A DNA stretch of 15,494 nt from Conidiobolus incongruus B7586. Taxonomy: Eukaryota; Entomophthoromycota; Entomophthoromycetes; Entomophthorales; Conidiobolaceae. Within the stretch, counting starts at the first letter, position 1; every line of letters begins with the position of its first letter. The notes beneath the pieces are model-generated. The model did no database searches and was not told the origin of the DNA. It saw only the letters and a program-made list of their open reading frames with translations. The position numbers were made by a program, and so were the translations under genes. Shown piece by piece: positions 9,826 to 15,494 of the stretch. The DNA is taken from positions 1 through 15,494 of the forward strand of contig JNEM01013656.1 in NCBI GenBank assembly GCA_000697335.1. The letters run 5' to 3'.

Positions 9826-10342
9826 TTAGACTAATTTGGGACGATTGGTCTCGTATAAACTAGTAAACCATGGTAAATCCTCCTCCTCACCATTTTCCAC
9901 ATCCTCGAGTCTATTAACGGGTGGTGAGCTCCTCATCATTTGAGATCCCTGTTGATTAAAATTGCCAAATATTTGAGATTTTTCATTATTAATAGCATGG
10001 CGATTGTCTTGTAATTGGTAATGTTGGTCACTCTGATTATTGGACAATTGGTCAACTGTAAATACTGTAGACTTAAACAAAGTGTAAATGGTAGTCATTA
10101 AACGTTCCGAGGTTCTCATGGATGTATTGATTTTTGGAATTAATTCACTGTTGATATTGGTTAATTTTGTATTAATCTAATTTAAAATTAATTTTGATAT
10201 AGTAAATTAACATAAAATTTACCTGTTGTAATGAATTAACGATTTCGGAATACTGTTTAAGTGCTTGGTACCGCAATTCATAAACTAATTGAGTCTGACT
10301 ATGTTTCGGGGTTTGGGTATTACGATTAGAACTACTTGACAT
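9826..10342 (-). CDS. Dad3-like subunit of the DASH/Dam1 kinetochore complex (2 exons)
   Basis: The exons are 10223-10342 and 9826-10176, joined across a 46-nt intron (GTAAAT...AAATTAG), giving 156 aa. The start is the ATG at 10342, followed by a Ser/Asn/Thr-rich leader of about 17 residues. Residues 18-82 resemble the Dad3 family: a first helix with ALKQYSEIVNSLQQINTKL, matching the family's L-x2-Y-x6-L-x6-L pattern, then RTSERLMTTIYTLFKSTVF, matching the family's terminal R-x2-E-x6-TLFK-x-SVY signature. The family member is a small helical protein of the ring that couples kinetochores to microtubules. Dad3 is usually 90-110 aa. Here an extra Gln/Asn-rich segment (about 84-118) leads to an acidic end (NGEEEDLPW). 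No signal peptide or membrane segment is seen. The call rests on recalled family patterns, not a search. Another small coiled-coil complex subunit is the main alternative. The 5' flank has the shared 12-mer, so the gene is probably expressed. Confidence 0.62.
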
Positions 10343-10440
10343 CGTCAGCAATTGTTAATGAATTGTAATTTTAATAATTATTTGGATTTGGAACTGAATC
10401 GGATTACAGGATTTATTACTTGAATTGAGATTGAAAAACA

Positions 10441-10452
10441 AATTATGGGATT
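10441..10452 (-). promoter_or_regulatory. Shared 12-mer upstream of the Dad3-like gene
   Basis: Plus-strand AATTATGGGATT lies 99 bp upstream of the ATG. The match to the NOC4 copy extends to 19 bases, 10439-10457 against 13332-13350. Closer to the ATG, TAATTATTTGG (10375-10385) and GAATCGGA (10396-10403) are shared with RFC3. Confidence 0.7.
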
Positions 10453-11352
10453 ATTTTACTCAATATTGTAATTTCATCATTCTATTTATATTAATTCATA
10501 CTGTCCAAATGAATAGTATTAGCTATTTTTTTCAATGAGTAATTAAAATATAATTGATTTGAATGATTTTTATGATTTACTAAAATCCTACTACAATTTC
10601 AATTAAAATTATTCTTACTTTTTTACAATGATCAAACCCTTTAAAAACTAGTCCAATACACCATTATTCATTTACTTTGATTAACATTTCAATCTGATTT
10701 CAACAGGATTAAAATTGTTCAATAGATTAATATACAAAGAATTATAAAATTATATAAATTCAAAATTAAAACAAAATTGAAATAGATATAAACTATTTTA
10801 ATTTATCAAGTGATATTTTAAAATTAATCCAATTTTCAATTATTTTCAATAAGTAACTTAATGAAACACTATGTATAAAATAGTTATCAATATTGAATTA
10901 ATTTTATGTAAAGTATAACTTATCTAATTATATATTTTACTAAAACTTAAAAAAACTGAATAAATTTCAAAAATTGATTTATTAAAAATAGATATAATTT
11001 ATTCAAATATAAGTTATAAATAATATAAATGGATTAATATGGTGAAAAATTTAAAAAATCAATTATCAATAGTGAATTTTTATTAAATATTATTAGTCAA
11101 AAAAAAAGAATTTCAAAAGGTATTTATAATTAAAAAATTATATAATTTTTTTTAATTTAAATTATTTTCAATTGTAATTTTGAAATAAATTGAAATTGAA
11201 TAAGTTAATAATTAATTTAATTCATAGTATTTAAAATAATTAAATTAAATATAGTACAGAGCATTAAATAGATGTTTGGTCATATATATCTAAATTGAAA
11301 ATTATAATTCAAATTTGAAGCAAATATAGCTTGATTCAATTTGAAAAATCTA

Positions 11353-11358
11353 TTTATT
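11353..11358 (-). terminator. Poly(A) signal of NOC4 (AATAAA)
   Basis: AATAAA on the minus strand begins 26 nt beyond the NOC4 stop, a usual distance for a cleavage signal. Confidence 0.45.
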
Positions 11359-11384
11359 AAAACATTAAAAATCTATTGATATTG

Positions 11385-13224
11385 TTAAAATTCCCAAAGT
11401 TGTTTGGACCATTGACTACATTCTAATAATCCCTTAGGTTCAGCAGCTGTATCATCCTCAGAGGAATCCACGGTGAATAGAGTTTTGGGTGGATCGATTG
11501 CCAATGCTGGTGTCTTCTTAATAGGTTTTTTGAATTCAGAATCCATCATCTACAACCAGTTAGTACCAATATTACATTAAAAAAATCTGAAACTTACCGA
11601 ATTATAAGTATGGTCCAAAAATTCCTCCAGTGGATAATTAGGTTTGTTCATCTTCTCACTAAAAACTTTAGCCAATGAACTAACTGTGGGGTGGTAATGA
11701 TTGGTCAAAGTTTGAATCTCCCAAATTGATGATTGTAATGCTTCAGTCTTGCTTAAGTCAAGTTCGTCAAATTTGAATGGGTCCCCAGTGGCTTGGATGA
11801 TATCTGAAGTACGGTGAATGAGACCGAGACAGCTTGGATGTGCCATCAAGAGATTATAAATCACTGGGATTACCATAACAATACCGGCGGGAGGTGCTAA
11901 CAGTGTGAGACGGGACAGACGCTTGATGAAGGAAGCTACCAAGTATGATGACAAGTGTGTTGAGGATAAGAATAGTTCCATCATTCTAAAGAATCTAGAT
12001 CTGTACTTAACATGCAAGAGATCCCAGTCCAAAAGTCTGTAAAGTTTGTCGTAAAATTGGGGATAGTCGACATGGTACTTGTGAATCAATTCAAATAGAC
12101 CGTTCAAAGCTAATAAACTGATTACACCACCCTGGTCATAACTTACAGTTAAGAAATCGAGCATGAGTAAAGGTTGATTGATATTTGGTAAAATTTTCTT
12201 TTGAATAATTAGCAATGTACGTTTAAAAATTTCATCACTCAAAGGTTGCTTTAGAAAAGTGACCCAAGCGTCCGTAAATACTTTGCGATGACCTTTGAGT
12301 TCGAAACTGGGGTGATTCGACTCTGCATTGGGTAATGTCTCCTTCAATTGGGTTGGACTCACCCCCCAAAAGTTTTTAATTTCGGCATTCGAACTGGGGA
12401 ACTGGCGAATCATACTCAAAATATCGAAACCCAATTTAACCATAGCATGACAATTTTCGTCATCCTCAATGTCAAAATCCTCCTTAAAAAATTTGAAAAT
12501 GGAGTTATAAATATGGTATCGAGTATCATCGTAACCCAAACAAAATTTTTCAACTAAATGATTCACCAATTCTGGACTCAAATCCAACGAGGATTTGAAC
12601 ATCTGTTTGATAAGTTTGTAGTGAAGTGTAGTGGGGTAGTAATACTTTTTGAGATTGTTGGTACCAGCTATTGCTTGTTGTTTAATAATATTGAAGTAGC
12701 ATTCGATTGCACCAACTTGTAGGGCGGGGTCTTCAGATCCTAACAATTGGAATAGTCGAGATTGGTAACTTTGGAAAATATCTTGAGTCCATTTGCTCAA
12801 CTGAGTTTGTTCATAGCTGATCTCCTCAGTTACGAAGGAATCCTCTACTGTACTCAATACCAAATCACCAGTCTTCAACCAATTGCAAACGATACTTTGT
12901 ATACTTTTAATACTTAGGTAGACAACTTCAGGATTCACATGCTAAAACCTAGTTAATAATAATAATATTAAAGAATTTTTCGCAATATTACTTTTGTATA
13001 ATCTATTAATTTCAACAATTCATTCCAATTTTTTTTACTATCCAAAATACTCTTCTTAATCTTAGGAATATCATCCAGTAAATAACCATCAACTTTGGAT
13101 TTACTCTTATTAGCCTAAATGAAAATTATTATGGAGAATAAAAATTGAAAAAAAAACTTGAGTTTACCACGCCTCCCAATGAGCTACGTTTGCGTTTTAG
13201 AGATTGTTTATCGGTTTCTGTCAT
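11385..13224 (-). CDS. Nucleolar complex protein 4 (Noc4, CBF/Mak21 family), 4 exons
   Basis: The exons are 13168-13224, 12992-13114, 11598-12941 and 11385-11549, giving 1689 nt and 562 aa; yeast Noc4 has 552 and human NOC4L 516. In this family the protein binds Nop14 in the nucleolus and is needed for 40S subunit maturation and export. The N-terminus is basic (SLKRKRSS), a likely nuclear or nucleolar signal. Helical-repeat sequence follows. The CBF domain lies at about 317-456, with LLMLDFLTVSYDQGGVISLL, YRLLDWDLLHVKYRSRFFRM and the family hallmark LLAPPAGIVMVIPVIYNLL near 407-425, then DPFKFDELDLSKTEALQSSI and YPLEEFLDHTYNS. The C-terminus ends QWSKQLWEF. The last intron has a perfect TACTAAC branch site; introns are 53, 50 and 48 nt. 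Noc3 and Mak21, in the same superfamily, are much longer. The start is the ATG at 13224, 19 codons before the first splice. Confidence 0.95.
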
Positions 13225-13333
13225 ATTAATTTTTATTATTTTTATTAAATTATATTATTTTTAGGAATTTCTATTCACAAATAATTTAAAAAATTGAAAT
13301 CTAAAATTAAATTTTATTAATTTTAAATTTTCA

Positions 13334-13345
13334 AATTATGGGATT
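13334..13345 (-). promoter_or_regulatory. Shared 12-mer upstream of NOC4
   Basis: Plus-strand AATTATGGGATT lies 110 bp upstream of the NOC4 ATG, in the same orientation as the other copies. A CCAAT pentamer (plus strand, 13353-13357) is close by on the distal side. Confidence 0.7.
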
Positions 13346-14090
13346 ATTTTGTCCAATCATTTTTTGATTCTATATTAAATTCAAATTTAAAGAGATATGC
13401 CAATCAATTCAAAAAAGTATTCTTGTCATAATGAAAAATTACATAAGTTATTATTTAACTTAAAAGTTTAGAGTTAATAACATTGCATTTGTTCCAATAT
13501 CTTCCCAATATTTAAAAGATTGAAAATGAAAATATTACTTTAAAACTCTTATTTTGTTAATCATCTAAATATTTTATTATCTCAAAATTGCATTTATATA
13601 ATCAAGATATTTAAATATATAAATCACTATATATGATTATTATCATTTTCAATTTCTATTAATATATACCAATAATAAAATTGTATTTCCAATCAAATAT
13701 TATTATCAGAATACTTGGAAATATTTACATAAATCATATTAATATATATGATAATAAAGGTTATGAAACATTATATAAACTCTAAATACAAACTGGAAAA
13801 TGTCCTAATTTTTTATTTCCAAATTTTGTAATTGATTTTTTAATTTAGTTTTGTTAATTTTTAAAGCATCCAAAAAACCAAGAAATAATAATGATAATAA
13901 TTTGTTTACTAAGCATTATGTTCTTGAAGTTTATTCTTGATTTTTAAACTCAATATATGTAATATGTATTTATTATCTAAAACAAAATAATTCTAATATT
14001 ATTATATGTATTTGTTAACGCAATTGAATTGATATTTACCATATAAATCTAAACAAAACAGTTCAGAATGGAAAATTATTTACCCAATCG

Positions 14091-14111
14091 TTGGTACATA
14101 TATGGTACCAA
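14091..14111. repeat. Inverted repeat in a GC-richer island
   Basis: TTGGTAC and GTACCAA form perfect 7-bp arms around ATATATG. It sits in a patch (about 14060-14150) that is clearly less AT-rich than the hundreds of bases on either side, next to a GGATCC palindrome (14112-14117). Confidence 0.6.
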
Positions 14112-14416
14112 GGATCCTGGGCTGTGCTAAAATGAAAATCTGTCTCCTCCTTAAATATTTATAAATTTGATTGTATCCTGAATAATATATTTAATTGAAC
14201 ATCATCTTAAAATTAAAAAATCTGCTAATATATAAATTAGATAATTTTGAATTTCAAAATTAGTATCATTTTCATAATATTTATGATAAGTAATATAAAT
14301 ATACCATTTGATTTATATATACTAAAATTTATTTGTGGAATATCATTATTAGATTGAATTAATTTGACGAATCGGATAATATTGATTCACATAATACAAA
14401 TGTTTAAAATAACTAA

Positions 14417-14441
14417 ATATATATATATATATATATATATA
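14417..14441. repeat. (AT)n microsatellite
   Basis: A pure alternating AT run of 25 bases in the right spacer, probably length-variable between strains. Confidence 0.9.
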
Positions 14442-14988
14442 CTTTAATATATTTAATTTCAAATTTAAAAATGATTTTGCATATTTTATTATTTATTATC
14501 AAACTATATATAATATATACCGTTATCAAGAAATAAAATAAGATATGTGTTATAACTTTGAATCAATAAAATTAATAGGTAATAAAGATCCATTTTTTCA
14601 TTCTTCCACTTGTAATAATTAAAATTCAAATAGAATTTAAAGATATAATTTTTTTGGATTTTAATAATATCAATGATTTCTGTAAAATAAATATCAAATA
14701 ATAACTGAATAATTATAATATGGGAAGTTATATCTTATAAATAAATGATTACTAATGATAATATAATTTAAGAATATTTCATTAATGAGAATAATTTGTA
14801 TATATAATAATTTAAAAATGTAATAATAGTTTTTCAATAAAATTTCAAAAAAATAAACCCAAATAAATAATGATTTAATTCGATAGATTTTAATAATTCT
14901 TGATTTTATAATAAAAATAGTTAAATATTATTGAATATAATTTTTTCAAATATTTTATAATTTTTGGCTATTATTAATATCTGACATT

Positions 14989-15012
14989 AAAAATTTAAAA
15001 ATTTAAAAATTT
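14989..15012. repeat. Tandem repeat (AAAAATTT)x3
   Basis: Three perfect head-to-tail copies of an 8-mer. The bases TGACATT and GACAAT stand on either side. It is a small local expansion with no evident function. Confidence 0.8.
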
Positions 15013-15494
15013 GACAATAAATAATATATACAAGGTTATTTATGAAATATAATATTTATTATAATTAAATAAAAATATTTAAGCTTTGATATTTAATAAT
15101 ATTTTATATCAAATATTTTATAGGATAAAAATAAAATTGATTATCAAAATTAATTAATATATAACATATTATAGTATTTATATTAAATTTTCAAATCAAA
15201 ATCAATAAAATTATTAATTTAAAGAATAATATTGATTAACTTTAATTATATCATTATATAATTCGATTATATTATTACTGAATATTTTATTTATATTGAT
15301 ATAACTATATATATAATATAGTTAAATATTTTCTTGTTTGAATTAAATATTAAAAAAAATTAATATGCAAAATATTATATTAAAAATAATGAAAAAATTT
15401 TTGATTAATATCTAATTTTTTATTTTGCTCAAATTAATATAACAATATAAAAAATTAAATACTTCATCTTATTATATATGAATATTATAGCAAA

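Larger units (their letters stand above)
10343..11384. other. AT-rich spacer between NOC4 and the Dad3-like gene
   Basis: It holds the Dad3-like promoter region on the left and the NOC4 3' flank on the right. In between (about 10460-11350) I see only AT-rich sequence, with no frame, repeat or RNA signal worth naming. Confidence 0.6.
13225..15494. other. AT-rich spacer right of NOC4
   Basis: It contains the NOC4 promoter region, then about 2.1 kb without a recognisable gene. Exceptions to plain AT-rich sequence are the GC-richer island near 14060-14150, an (AT)n run and a small tandem repeat, listed separately. The next gene to the right lies outside the window. Confidence 0.6.

Noticed and set aside
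1-15494. Mobile or virus-like elements
   Set aside because: No long terminal repeats, terminal inverted repeats with target duplications, reverse transcriptase, integrase or transposase motifs were seen on either strand.
1-15494. Reassigned genetic code (TAA read as Gln), prompted by in-frame TAA in the Cys-rich relic
   Set aside because: UBA3, RFC3, NOC4 and the Dad3-like gene have no internal TAA or TAG in their joined frames, and all end in TAA at the expected place.

Overview
The window is nuclear DNA of a eukaryote, most likely a fungus and possibly an early-diverging one; I cannot name a genus. The evidence is of three kinds. First, there are 16 well-supported spliceosomal introns, nearly all 45-53 nt, and several carry a yeast-like TACTAAC/CTAAC branch point close to the TAG acceptor. 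Second, one gene looks like Dad3, a subunit of the outer-kinetochore DASH/Dam1 complex, which is best known from fungi. Third, base composition is split sharply: one 60-base line inside UBA3 has 33 G+C, while one line of the long spacer has 7. The distant alternative is another AT-rich protist.

All four supported genes lie on the minus strand. From left to right they are UBA3 (2565-3983, 4 exons, 424 aa), the catalytic subunit of the NEDD8 E1; RFC3 (5129-6663, 10 exons, 357 aa), a small clamp-loader subunit known as Rfc5 in budding yeast; a Dad3-like kinetochore protein (9826-10342, 2 exons, 156 aa); and NOC4 (11385-13224, 4 exons, 562 aa), a 40S ribosome-assembly factor. All exon joins were made by hand and each total closes in frame at the usual length of its family, except that the Dad3-like protein is longer than usual.

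The genes are separate transcription units, not an operon. Each has the identical 12-mer AATTATGGGATT on the plus strand (AATCCCATAATT in gene sense), 71-112 bp upstream of its ATG. I found no other exact copy in the window. This is the strongest non-coding signal and is probably a promoter element shared by these growth and cell-cycle genes. Each gene is also followed by an AATAAA within 100 bp.

The rest is AT-rich spacer: 1-2544, 3984-5128, 6664-9825, 10343-11384 and 13225-15494. It holds microsatellites, a possible relic of a Cys-rich zinc-finger exon pair (4392-4684), and a small GC-richer island with an inverted repeat (about 14060-14150). I saw no tRNA, rRNA, CRISPR, transposon, LTR or virus-like element. 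The four genes serve different processes (cullin neddylation, DNA replication, chromosome segregation, ribosome biogenesis); what links them is the shared upstream motif, strand and intron style.
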